DNA from: Oceanobacillus jeddahensis
GTDB taxonomy: Bacteria; Bacillota; Bacilli; Bacillales; Amphibacillaceae
Length of the DNA stretch: 64,000 nucleotides
Assembly (NCBI RefSeq): GCF_000750635.1
Contig: NZ_CCDM010000004.1
Coordinates: 310,001-374,000, forward strand
Direction: 5' to 3'
In this document: one piece after another, positions 8,855-17,404 of the stretch
Position numbering within the stretch: the first letter of the stretch is position 1
Layout: each line of letters begins with the position of its first letter
Notes under the pieces: generated by a model
The model's database searches: none
Seen by the model: only the letters and a program-made list of their open reading frames with translations
Told to the model about the DNA's origin: nothing
Program-made: the position numbers and the translations under genes

Positions 8855-8901
8855 AAAAAGGTAACTGCATTCTTTGATATACAAGAAGTCAGTTACCTTT
8901 T
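8855..8901 (-). terminator. aspA terminator hairpin
   Basis: Inverted arms AAAAGGTAACTG (8856-8867) and CAGTTACCTTTT (8890-8901), 12 bp perfect, directly after the aspA stop at 8907; the minus-strand side ends in a T run. Confidence 0.8.
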
Positions 8902-8906
8902 GGTTA

Positions 8907-10331
8907 TCATTTTTTCATCAGAAACTCGTTCCCGGCAATACCTGGTGTAGTCATCTCTTTTGGATCCAGAATCGTATCCAGTTCCTCCTCTGAAAGCAGG
9001 TCGTGTGCCTTGCAGATTTCTTTGATAGTCAGCCCTGTTTCAATTGCCTGCTTTACTACCTTGGCAGCTGTTTCATATCCCAAATGTGGATTCAATGCGG
9101 TGATAATGCCATAACTTTCTTCTACATACTCACGGCACCTCTCTACATTTGCTTCTATATCGCTTACTGCATAGCTTGTAAATACATCTAAGCCATTATC
9201 CATTATTTTAAGAGACTGCAGCAAATTAAAAATAATAACAGGCCCCATCACGTTTAATTCAAATTGCCCGGCTTCAGATGCCATACAAATCGACTGATCA
9301 TTGCCAGCAACTTGAAAAGCAACCTGGTTGACCACTTCAATCATAACTGGATTTATTTTTCCAGGCATAATGGAAGAGCCTGGCTGTTTTGCAGGAAGAA
9401 TAATTTCCTGAAAACCTGTCATTGGTCCGGATACCATTAAGCGCAAATCATTACAAATTTTAGACATATTCATTGCCAACACTTTCAAAGCTGCTGATAG
9501 TGCTGTATAAGCATCTGTATTTTGTGTACCATCCACTAGATTTTTCGCTGAATGGAGCTTTACACCAAGCTGTTTGGATAGTTGTGTTACTGCCTTTTCC
9601 ATATACTCCGGTTTGGCATTAAGACCTGTCCCGACAGCTGTTGCACCAATATTGACCGTCAGCATTGCCTCCGCTGCCTGCGTAATTCTATTAATATCCC
9701 TGCCAACCACTTCAGAATAAGCGCTGAATTCCTGACCTAACAGGATCGGTACAGCATCCTGAAGGTGGGTTCGTCCCATTTTTAGCACATTCTGAAATTC
9801 TGCTTCTTTCTTCACCAGTTCTTTTTCCAATCGTTTCAAGGTCTCGATCAATTCCTGAGCCATGCGATAGGAAGCTATTTTTAAAGCAGTTGGTATCGTA
9901 TCATTCGTGGACTGGGACATGTTGACATGCGTATTAGGCGAACAGAAATTATAATCTCCTTTTTCTTTTCCCAATATTTCCAAAGCACGATTGGCCAAAA
10001 CCTCGTTCATATTCATATTAATGGAGGTTCCTGCTCCTCCCTGAATCGAATCGACGACGAACTGATCCAATAGTTTTCCTTCCATCACTTCTTCGGCAGC
10101 GCTTACAATTGCTTCCCCAATAGTTTCCGACAACATTCCTGTGTGCACATTAGCCAGTGCCGCTGCCTTTTTCACCTCGGCAAGCGCGAGAATCAGCTCT
10201 TTATGAACGGGAATTTCCGTGATAGGAAAATTTTCAAGAGCACGTACCGTTTGAACGCCATAATAGGCATCCTGAGAAATCGTTTTTTGCCCTAAAGCGT
10301 CTTTTTCAGTTCTAAATCCTGTTTTTTTCAT
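8907..10331 (-). CDS. aspA: Aspartate ammonia-lyase (aspartase)
   Basis: A 474-aa cytoplasmic enzyme that deaminates L-aspartate to fumarate and ammonia. Belongs to the fumarase/aspartase superfamily: the signature loop GSSIMPGKINP with the catalytic Ser lies near residue 318-328, and GTSINMNMNEV and TNDTIP, typical of aspartases rather than fumarases, are present. An open frame extends upstream to 10367, but ATG 10331 has AGGAAG 7-8 nt upstream and gives the normal N-terminus (KTGFRTEKDALG). Apparently monocistronic with its own terminator; no asparaginase gene is adjacent, unlike the B. subtilis ansAB layout. Confidence 0.93.
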   Translation of the reverse strand: MKKTGFRTEKDALGQKTISQDAYYGVQTVRALENFPITEIPVHKELILALAEVKKAAALANVHTGMLSETIGEAIVSAAEEVMEGKLLDQFVVDSIQGGAGTSINMNMNEVLANRALEILGKEKGDYNFCSPNTHVNMSQSTNDTIPTALKIASYRMAQELIETLKRLEKELVKKEAEFQNVLKMGRTHLQDAVPILLGQEFSAYSEVVGRDINRITQAAEAMLTVNIGATAVGTGLNAKPEYMEKAVTQLSKQLGVKLHSAKNLVDGTQNTDAYTALSAALKVLAMNMSKICNDLRLMVSGPMTGFQEIILPAKQPGSSIMPGKINPVMIEVVNQVAFQVAGNDQSICMASEAGQFELNVMGPVIIFNLLQSLKIMDNGLDVFTSYAVSDIEANVERCREYVEESYGIITALNPHLGYETAAKVVKQAIETGLTIKEICKAHDLLSEEELDTILDPKEMTTPGIAGNEFLMKK

Positions 10332-10559
10332 TATATACACTTCCTGTACAAATACTAATCTATCCACTTCATTATACTACCAAAAGGAAATAATTCCTAC
10401 CCACCCTCTGTGTTTCTGTTCATTACGTATGTCCTGCTTTATTTCTTGTATATAATAGTTTACATTTAATTTTCACAAGTATTTTGATACAATGGCACCA
10501 CTAACAGGGATTGAGAAATTCTACCACCTGCGATCATGTGAAAAGAGAGGAAGTTTGTA

Positions 10560-10760
10560 TTGGTTGGCTTATTAGAAAACATATCCCAATTATCTGGAGC
10601 AGTCTTATTGTTTTGTGCCATTTATTATTATTTTCATTTTAAGAAAATCAAAAAGGAAAGAAAATTAACGTACATTGAACTAGCCATCTATATCCTGACT
10701 CAAATAGCGATTGTTCTATGGGCGGCTAGTAACATACTTCTGTTCTTAGACAGAATTTAA
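10560..10760 (+). CDS. Small two-helix membrane protein
   Basis: A 66-aa protein with hydrophobic helices at about 9-25 and 43-63 joined by a basic loop (HFKKIKKERK). It starts at TTG 10560 with GAGAGGAAG 5-6 nt upstream and is followed by its own terminator hairpin (10769-10806), which supports a real gene. Function unknown. Confidence 0.65.
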   Translation: MVGLLENISQLSGAVLLFCAIYYYFHFKKIKKERKLTYIELAIYILTQIAIVLWAASNILLFLDRI

Positions 10761-10768
10761 ATTTATTA

Positions 10769-10806
10769 AAAAGCGATCCTGATTCTGATATATCATGATC
10801 GCTTTT
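10769..10806. terminator. Bidirectional terminator
   Basis: AAAAGCGATC / GATCGCTTTT, a 10-bp perfect stem with an 18-nt loop between convergent genes ending at 10760 and 10844, with A- and T-rich flanks for both directions. Confidence 0.8.
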
Positions 10807-10843
10807 GCAGATTAACGAAATGAAATGCTGTACTTTTGCATTT

Positions 10844-11686
10844 TTAAACAAGTTCTATAAGCACTTTCTCTATTTCCTCATGGAAGCCAGGCTCTTTCCA
10901 AATAGTAACAGCTTTTTTCTCCTGATACTTTTTGATTAAAGATTGAATCACAGTATATCCAATAATGTAAGCTAAACGTGTATACCCAAAATGCGAGCCC
11001 CCGTTTATGGAAAACCATTCTTGAAAGACTTCATGCTGTGTACATTTTTTTACATCTTCTAAAAAAGCAGTGATAATCTCACTTCTGTTTTCTTCCGCAA
11101 AATCCAACCATTCTTCCCCATTATCATCGTATGAAAAGTAAACTGCTTTTTCGGCAGCTGTTACCTGTTCAGAAAAATACGTTGCACAGCCTTCCTGTAA
11201 CAACGTTGTGTACGGATGCAGCCATTGAAGCTTAGACCAGTCCATCCCCTCCTGATCGGATAACCTGTTATGAAGAGAATGTCCAAATTCATGGGCAATA
11301 ATGACGTTTAAATGCTTCTCATCTGAAGACAGCTTTTCTAAACAGAAAGTCACTTCAGGATTAATTTGACGATGCGTAAAAGCATTCGATCCATATACCC
11401 CAACAATAATATGCACATCTTTAGTAAATTCCACTTTATACTTTTGACTATAAGCCATCACAACTTGCTGAATCAGGTTCTCCATTTTCTCACTTGATTC
11501 CCGGATCTCACCCATTTGGGAAGGGTATTTTTTTATGGCTTTTTTTATTTTTTCATCTGTATTTTTACAATGGTACAGAAAATATTCTTTGAAATGTGAT
11601 TCGAACCTTTCATGATAATGATTTAAATACTCTACTGACGGCCGGTAATGTTCTAAAAAATATGGAACCGTGTTATAAATTTTCAT
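10844..11686 (-). CDS. Zinc metalloprotease-like protein (HEFGH)
   Basis: A 280-aa zincin-type protein. H132-E-F-G-H136 is the zinc-binding/catalytic motif in VIIAHEFGHSLHN, and LQEGCATYFSEQ about 30 residues later supplies a likely third ligand Glu, as in gluzincins related to DUF2268-type putative Zn proteases. There is no signal peptide or membrane helix, so it acts inside the cell. Its RBS GGAGG lies within the end of the 40-codon ORF at 11689-11811, 2 bp upstream, so the two are probably translationally coupled. Substrate unknown. Confidence 0.75.
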   Translation of the reverse strand: MKIYNTVPYFLEHYRPSVEYLNHYHERFESHFKEYFLYHCKNTDEKIKKAIKKYPSQMGEIRESSEKMENLIQQVVMAYSQKYKVEFTKDVHIIVGVYGSNAFTHRQINPEVTFCLEKLSSDEKHLNVIIAHEFGHSLHNRLSDQEGMDWSKLQWLHPYTTLLQEGCATYFSEQVTAAEKAVYFSYDDNGEEWLDFAEENRSEIITAFLEDVKKCTQHEVFQEWFSINGGSHFGYTRLAYIIGYTVIQSLIKKYQEKKAVTIWKEPGFHEEIEKVLIELV

Positions 11687-11688
11687 AT

Positions 11689-11811
11689 TTATTGTCCCTC
11701 CGCTTTATGGCATCTCATTTCATTAATATAATCTAGTAATATTCCGCATGTACCATTTTTACCTTTTTGACGGATGAGTTCTTTATCTTCTAAAAAAAGT
11801 TCTAAATCCAT
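11689..11811 (-). CDS. 40-aa ORF coupled to the zinc protease
   Basis: ATG 11811 to TAA 11689 encodes a 40-residue acidic/polar peptide beginning MDLELFLEDKELIRQKG and containing two Cys. It ends 2 bp before the protease start, and the protease RBS is inside its last codons. Only a weak RBS (AAAGGG, about 11 nt away) precedes it. It could be a leader/coupling ORF, a small inhibitor, or a remnant of a larger gene; no family recognised. Confidence 0.4.
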   Translation of the reverse strand: MDLELFLEDKELIRQKGKNGTCGILLDYINEMRCHKAEGQ

Positions 11812-11919
11812 TAGTTACTCAGACCCTTTTTCATATATAAATGAAACACTCTGCTTGCCTATGTAACTCCCTTCAAAGAAAACGTTTTCATATTTTCGTT
11901 AAATAAACTCATTCATAAA

Positions 11920-12111
11920 TTATTTTATACGTTTTCTTTTTGAACGAGATGGCAAAATATTTATGACATCAATCATATTACCTTCTTTGAAAAAACACCA
12001 TTCAAACACATCTTCTTCTTGTTCCGAAAAGAAGGCTTGGATTGGATCCAACCACCTGTTAAATTCCTCAGTAAAATAAACCAAAAATTTTTGGTTATCT
12101 TCTTTGGTCAT
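11920..12111 (-). CDS. Hypothetical small protein, second gene of an overlapping pair
   Basis: A 63-aa protein (DNQKFLVYFTEEFNRW near the start, basic end SRSKRKRIK). Its ATG at 12111 overlaps the 3' end of the preceding gene (12095-12360) by 17 bp. The overlapping small acidic/basic pair is laid out like a toxin-antitoxin module, but I recognise neither fold, and the upstream partner is frameshifted, so this is only a layout resemblance. Confidence 0.45.
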   Translation of the reverse strand: MTKEDNQKFLVYFTEEFNRWLDPIQAFFSEQEEDVFEWCFFKEGNMIDVINILPSRSKRKRIK

Positions 12112-12360
12112 ATCGCTGCTCCTTTAGTTCTTTTGCGGTATACCTTTTCATCTCCGGATTATCAAGAAAACGCTGAAGAGAATCCTTTAATTCCGGATAC
12201 AAATCAATTTCCTGTTTCAAATTATCATGGTTCTCAACTGGAAAATCCAAATGATGCACTTCAAGGGAGAAAAGTTTTCCATCAGCCATAAACATAGCCT
12301 CATTTTTATCATCCAATGCATTTGCCAGTTCTTTTTTATATTTTTACTTAATGGATTCAT
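12095..12360 (-). pseudogene. Frameshifted small gene, about 88 codons
   Basis: ATG 12360 has a good RBS (GAGGTG, 6 nt upstream) and reads MNPLSKNIKK, then runs out of frame at an A6 run (12332-12337 on the plus strand as T6). The -1 alternative frame continues as KELANALDDKNEAMFMADGK and on to a stop at 12095, giving a coherent protein ending YTAKELKEQRYDQRR. One extra A would restore a single 88-aa product. Either a pseudogene, a phase-variable tract, or a sequencing error in the homopolymer. Confidence 0.6.
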
Positions 12361-12470
12361 TTTACTCACCTCAAAAGATTCTATTACTTTATATAACAAA
12401 GCTTAAGGTTGGTCTAAACATCACTACATCGTAATGCTTCATGACTCTGCAAAAACTGACTCAATACAGT

Positions 12471-12503
12471 AAAAGCGCACTTTTATTCAATTAGTGCGCT
12501 TTT
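12471..12503 (-). terminator. map terminator
   Basis: AAAAGCGCACT / AGTGCGCTTTT, 11-bp perfect stem with an 11-nt loop, 19 bp after the methionine aminopeptidase stop; T run on the minus-strand side. Confidence 0.82.
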
Positions 12504-12521
12504 CTTAGTAGTACCCGCCTC

Positions 12522-13271
<750 letters not shown>

Positions 13272-13497
13272 TCACTTCTTAAAGTATTTTATGATCCGTA
13301 TTCCTTTTGATTCTAGTTTGAACAATATGGCTTTTCTCCAACAAAAGATTCGTTGAAAGAATAGGTAGCAGTTAACTAAACAGTGTTCTCTAATCCTATA
13401 TTTTTTATATCCTTTTCTTTAAACCATTTTAACATTATATTATCACGAAAAAGCTTTTCATTGGTCTACAAAGCCTTTTTTGACTACTGCGTGAAAT

Positions 13498-13528
13498 AAC
13501 CTGGTTACTTTGTATAATAAACCAGGTT
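13498..13528 (+). promoter_or_regulatory. Inverted repeat around a -10 box
   Basis: AACCTGGTT (13498-13506) and AACCAGGTT (13520-13528) are a perfect 9-bp inverted repeat with TATAAT (13513-13518) between the arms. It precedes the secreted protein at 13562 by 33 bp. A repressor bound here would occlude the promoter; no convincing -35 is seen at 17 bp, so an activator is also possible. The rest of 13263-13497 shows nothing else recognisable. Confidence 0.5.
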
Positions 13529-13561
13529 CATTACAAACTAACAAAAAAGAGGTGAACAAGC

Positions 13562-14011
13562 ATGAAATGGATGCAGGCATTTATGTTGGTCACTATTTTA
13601 TCATTTCTTGTATTTCCCGCCAGCGGAATGGCAACGTCACTTGAAAACTTGCCATCATCAGAAGCATCTGATCAGTGGGAAGTAAATATTGATACGCCTA
13701 AGAATAATGATTTTGAAACAAAACCCGATATTTACAATATTTTTAGTATGGATATTAAATACACCGGTGATAAAGACATTAAATTAGACAGGGTGGAAGC
13801 TTATAGAGACGATCCAAGTTCTTCCTATGATTTTGAATTATTTACGGTGAACGATGATCTGGAATTTGAAAAGAATAAGGAACAACCAGTTTTTAGTCAC
13901 CAGAATTTTCCTCTGTCTATTCAATCAACGGAATTAAAAGTTATTGTAACCTGGTCCGATAAAGACGATTCTTCCCGTAAGTACAAAGAAGAATTTATTT
14001 TCAAACAATAA
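13562..14011 (+). CDS. Secreted hypothetical protein
   Basis: A 149-aa protein with a signal peptide (MKWMQAFMLVTILSFLVFPASG, likely cleavage after ASGMA). The mature part is acidic and beta-rich, with no Cys lipobox, so it should be released or wall-associated. RBS GAGGTG lies 9 nt upstream. A regulated-looking promoter is at 13498-13528. No known domain recognised. A mobile repeat (copy A) follows 26 bp after the stop. Confidence 0.7.
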   Translation: MKWMQAFMLVTILSFLVFPASGMATSLENLPSSEASDQWEVNIDTPKNNDFETKPDIYNIFSMDIKYTGDKDIKLDRVEAYRDDPSSSYDFELFTVNDDLEFEKNKEQPVFSHQNFPLSIQSTELKVIVTWSDKDDSSRKYKEEFIFKQ

Positions 14012-14036
14012 CAAAAAACATAAATTCGTACATTTA

Positions 14037-14256
14037 ATAAAACGAAACTTCATTCAGTGGGAGTTTTTCGACGCACAGGATGTGCTAGTGCAGACGTTGC
14101 GACAGGACGTCGCGAACTTAGTCTGCTTCCTTAATTCTCCCACTGAATTAGCCTAAGTGATTCAGGGAGTTAGCCCCCGTTATCTCCCGCCTAAATAAAT
14201 TTATTTTCGCTCTTTATTTTGTGGCGGGAGTTTTACGGGCGGTTCTCCATGATAAA
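14037..14256 (+). mobile_element. Structured repeat, copy A (about 210-bp body)
   Basis: Body 14042-14251 between ATAAA sequences (14037-14041 and 14252-14256). It starts ACGAAACTTCATTCAGTGG and ends CGGTTCTCCATG. Two subterminal stems: CAGTGGGAG/CTCCCACTG and CTCCCGCC/GGCGGGAG. It has the internal arm GCAGAC...GTCTGC with an inner GTTGCGAC/GTCGCGAAC stem, but none of the 21-nt hairpin modules. No terminal inverted repeats, no coding capacity. Same family as the copies at 22151, 44334, 45293, 49763 and 57765. Confidence 0.8.
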
Positions 14257-14288
14257 ATGAGCTGAATTCCCCTTTTAAACATCATAAT

Positions 14289-14348
14289 TACTCCCTCCAT
14301 CGCAAATAAAAGAATTTTATCATTTCTTTTTCTACGACAGAGGGAGTA
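14289..14348. other. 60-bp dyad, possible small palindromic element
   Basis: TACTCCCTC and GAGGGAGTA are perfect 9-bp inverted ends of a 60-bp AT-rich block with partly complementary interior (AAGAA/TTCTT). It lies in the 680-bp gap between the secreted protein and PadR, just after repeat copy A. It could be a terminator-like hairpin or a decayed repeat. The stretch 14349-14610 shows nothing else. Confidence 0.35.
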
Positions 14349-14610
14349 CATAAATCCTTTACATTTAGTATTTTTTCCCTTCCCCTAATTATACACCTGT
14401 ACTGTTGGATCCTCTTATCATTTTTTACTACAGCTATCCAGCTATATCATCTTTATTCACCGAAAATTTAACCAGAAAAGGATTCACCCATGATGTTGGT
14501 AATCTTTTAATCTGAAAAATATATCCCATCAACCTGCATCTCTAATTCAAAAGATAACAAGCTTAGATGAATTTTACGAATTATCCATTTATTAGATTCA
14601 TTATATCTAT

Positions 14611-14659
14611 CAATACTATATATCAATGCCACTATATATATCATTGATATATAGTGTTG
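14611..14659 (+). promoter_or_regulatory. PadR operator dyad
   Basis: ACTATATATCAATG (14615-14628) and CATTGATATATAGT (14642-14655) are perfect 14-nt inverted copies; extending both sides gives 17 of 18 matches over 14611-14628 and 14642-14659. It lies 34 bp upstream of the PadR start. PadR proteins typically bind AT-rich dyads containing ATGT/ATAC-like halves, so autoregulation of the PadR/HAAS operon is likely. Confidence 0.65.
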
Positions 14660-14692
14660 AATAATATATACTTAAAGCAGGAGGTGACATGA

Positions 14693-15025
14693 ATGGATAA
14701 TGATAAATGGCAATTACAATTTAAAAAAGGCGTTATCGAGTTAATTATTATGTTGTTAATTAACCAAAAACCGCTATATGGTTACGAATTAACAGCTACA
14801 TTAAAAAATACAACTTATTTAAGCCTCGCTGATGGAGCTATCTATCCTATTCTGAAAAGATTAGAAAAAAATCAATGGTCATACTCTTATTGGGATGCTC
14901 CTGAAAATGGACCCCGGAGAAAATATTATACATTAACCGAAGAAGGAAAAAACGTTTTGGAAAACCGCTTGAAGGTATTTAATGATTCAGCTGAAATAAT
15001 AAATTCTTTTAAAGGAGTTGAATAA
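14693..15025 (+). CDS. PadR-family transcriptional regulator
   Basis: A 110-aa winged-HTH regulator. The N-terminal FKKGVIELIIMLLINQKPLYGYEL and the wing GAIYPILKRLEK...GPRRKYYTLTEEG are characteristic of PadR, with a short C-terminal dimerisation helix. RBS AGGAGG is 7 nt upstream of ATG 14693. First gene of a pair with a HAAS-domain membrane protein, a common PadR partner; the operator dyad upstream suggests autorepression. The signal is unknown. Confidence 0.9.
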   Translation: MDNDKWQLQFKKGVIELIIMLLINQKPLYGYELTATLKNTTYLSLADGAIYPILKRLEKNQWSYSYWDAPENGPRRKYYTLTEEGKNVLENRLKVFNDSAEIINSFKGVE

Positions 15026-15026
15026 C

Positions 15027-15638
15027 TTGTCTGCCACCATACATGATTATTTAAAGGAACTATCCAAAAATCTAAGTGATCTTCCTAAAGAAGAAAAAGA
15101 AGCAATTCTTGAAGAAATTGAAATGCATTTAAATGAAAAATTAATGGAGCTGGAAAAAGAAGGCTATCATGAAAACGAAGCAACGAGTAAAATGCTTCGT
15201 GAGTTTAAAACACCTTATTCCCTTTCTCAGGATTATTTACAGGAGTATGATTATAAAGACCAGAGGAAAATCCCCAATGCCCCGTTTTTCCTGCTGAATC
15301 TAGGAATGATGGGGCTTGCAATGTTAGTTTTACCGATTCTTGATGCCCGCTTTGATTCATCGTCCTTAGCCCGGATTTCTTTAGGAGTCCCTATGTTATT
15401 ATGTGGCATCATTACGTTATTTTTCATAAAAAGAAAAGATTACCATATTTCCAAATTTATCAAAGCAGCACCTTATTTTTTATTATCCTTATTTTTTCCT
15501 GTCTCGCTGCTTTTTTTCTGGATAGCTGCCAATCAAAATGATGGAATCGTTATGTTCTCGCTCTATTATATGCTTATTTACTGGCTATTACTTGTGGTTT
15601 ATTATGTCATCATGAGGATAGGGTCACGAAATCTGTGA
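15027..15638 (+). CDS. HAAS-domain (DUF1700-like) membrane protein
   Basis: About 203 aa. Residues 5-75 are the helical HAAS signalling domain (DYLKELSKNLSDLPKEEKEAILEEI... then REFKTPYSLSQDYL), followed by four hydrophobic helices. I choose TTG 15027, which puts GGAG (15014-15017) 9 nt upstream; an in-frame TTG at 15018 would touch that RBS. The PadR stop is at 15023-15025. PadR/HAAS pairs act together, probably as a membrane signal relay or effector; the exact role is unknown. Confidence 0.82.
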   Translation: MSATIHDYLKELSKNLSDLPKEEKEAILEEIEMHLNEKLMELEKEGYHENEATSKMLREFKTPYSLSQDYLQEYDYKDQRKIPNAPFFLLNLGMMGLAMLVLPILDARFDSSSLARISLGVPMLLCGIITLFFIKRKDYHISKFIKAAPYFLLSLFFPVSLLFFWIAANQNDGIVMFSLYYMLIYWLLLVVYYVIMRIGSRNL

Positions 15639-15675
15639 ATTATTTTTTGAATACTAAGTTTATGTGAATGAAAAG

Positions 15676-15711
15676 ATAAATCGTTACAGGTATATTCTCA
15701 TAACGGTTTAT
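15676..15711 (+). terminator. PadR/HAAS operon terminator
   Basis: ATAAATCGTTA / TAACGGTTTAT, 11 bp with one G-T pair, followed by TTCTTTTTCTT. It lies 38 bp after the stop at 15638. The rest of 15712-15937 is AT-rich and shows no gene. Confidence 0.7.
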
Positions 15712-15937
15712 TTCTTTTTCTTATTATTTATAAGTATTACATTTAATCAATGCTTTCTAAATTAAACTACAAGGTAACATTCAACTTTACTCTTCTATCA
15801 CATTGATGACAGGACAAATAGTGACCATTTATTCTGTCTACAGATGTTTCCAATCATTCTTTTTTTGATAATAGCGATTAAAATATGGAATCTTAACGCA
15901 ACTACATAACACCATTACTTCTAACAAAAACAATCAC

Positions 15938-17062
15938 CTATTCCATAATCAAATACGCATCAATTACTTTTTTGACATCTTCCGGATTGCCTGTATCTAC
16001 CTCTACCAGTTCTACTTCTTCCAGAATTTTTTGATATGTGTTCTGCAATGCTTCCTCGCCCGCATTATTTCCCCATCGTGGAGGAATATTATATACATTA
16101 ATTGTGCCATCCCCATTACTGCTGTAAGTTATAACACCAGGCTGTCTGCCACCGTCTAATACAGTAACATCCTCCGGGTATTCAGCACTTTCCTCATGCC
16201 CTTCATTCATTGGTTCCCCTGCAGAGATATGGCGCAAATATAAATTTTCATTTGCTGGTTCTTCCAATTCACTAAGCTGCAACCATATACGGGCGTATTC
16301 TATTTCTTCGGCTGTGTAATCATTTAGTATACTGTCTTCTTCCGTTTCAGAAGCACTTTCTTCTGTATTGTCAGAAGTATCCTCATCACGAATAATCAAT
16401 GCTTCATCAATCAATTCCTTGATGTCTTCCGAATTTCCTTTATCCACTTCTACCATTTCTTGTTCATCTATAATTTTTTGATATTCATTTTGCAACGCTT
16501 CCTCATCCGCATGGTTTTCCCATCGTGCTGGAACATTATATACATTGATTGTGCCATCTCCATTACTACTGTAAGTTACCATACCATCTATTAACCTGCC
16601 GCCTCGTAATTCTATTACATCTTCCGGGTATTCAGCGCTTTGGTCATCATCTGGATTTATAGGATCACCTGCCGAGATATGCCGCACATTAAGTTCATTT
16701 AGTTCATCTAATTGAAGTTCCCCAAGCTGTAACCATACACGAGCATATTCTATTTCTTCAGTTGAGTAACCAGCTAGTATGCTGTCTTCTTTAGTTTCAG
16801 ATTGACTTTCTTCCGTATTTTCAGAAGTATTATCATCTTCATTGTCATCTTCTTTCTTTTGATTAGCAGCTTCATCTTGCTCTGCGTCATCTGAATCAAT
16901 ATCTTCCTCCTCATCTCTATCGGAATTTTCCGGTTCTAAAGCAGAATCATTATCCGGCGTTTCTTCTTCTGATTCATCACTCGAATTGTTTGTGCATGCT
17001 GTAAGTAAAAGAAGAAATAACAATATAGAAACGATACTGCAGAAATATTTATTTCTCTTCAT
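15938..17062 (-). CDS. Lipoprotein with two tandem homologous domains
   Basis: A 374-aa surface lipoprotein. Signal peptide with lipobox LTAC (Cys about 23), then an extremely acidic Ser/Asp/Glu linker (about 25-90). Two homologous units of roughly 125 residues follow: each starts DSIL..Y(S/T)(T/A)EEIEYAR(V/I)WLQL, has RHISAG(D/E)P, AEYPEDV, a TYSSNGDGTINVYN(V/I)P stretch and ends with Y-Q-K-I and a VEVD-G-N-(S/P)-ED segment. An internal duplication with an acidic connector is the best explanation. The unit is known in Bacillaceae lipoproteins but I cannot assign a function; a halophile-style acidic surface is evident. Confidence 0.75.
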   Translation of the reverse strand: MKRNKYFCSIVSILLFLLLLTACTNNSSDESEEETPDNDSALEPENSDRDEEEDIDSDDAEQDEAANQKKEDDNEDDNTSENTEESQSETKEDSILAGYSTEEIEYARVWLQLGELQLDELNELNVRHISAGDPINPDDDQSAEYPEDVIELRGGRLIDGMVTYSSNGDGTINVYNVPARWENHADEEALQNEYQKIIDEQEMVEVDKGNSEDIKELIDEALIIRDEDTSDNTEESASETEEDSILNDYTAEEIEYARIWLQLSELEEPANENLYLRHISAGEPMNEGHEESAEYPEDVTVLDGGRQPGVITYSSNGDGTINVYNIPPRWGNNAGEEALQNTYQKILEEVELVEVDTGNPEDVKKVIDAYLIME

Positions 17063-17404
17063 CTGAATCTTCCTCCCTTATCTCTAATCATATAATTCCT
17101 TTCTTTTTTATTGCTTAAACGCGCTGAAGATAAACGCCTAAAATTAATACAATATTTCTCACAGTCTTCCTATGTCTAATTTCCTTTTTGTTTTATCATT
17201 ACTTCCTATGGCCATCTTTCTTTTTTATTTCATTTCATTGTGTTAATGAAATTTCCATATACGTCTTAAGACTTATGGAGCACTGTTACTTTTGATAACG
17301 GTTTAGAAGCAATTGCCACGCACTTTCTTATGTGCTAGTGTAAAAAAGAATAAACATAGAATTTGGAAATATTTATTATTTAATTCAAAAAAGCAGGTGA
17401 CCAC
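17063..17404. other. 342-bp divergent intergenic region
   Basis: Separates the lipoprotein gene (minus) from the response regulator gene (plus). It contains a dyad ATTTCATT-N5-AATGAAAT at 17232-17252 and a 10-bp perfect palindrome GTCTTAAGAC at 17263-17272, either of which could be a regulator site. No clear sigma-A promoter pair could be settled on. Confidence 0.35.

Noticed and set aside
12019..12291. 90-codon plus-strand frame across the small gene pair
   Set aside because: It is antisense to the overlapping small genes, which have the better RBS and composition.
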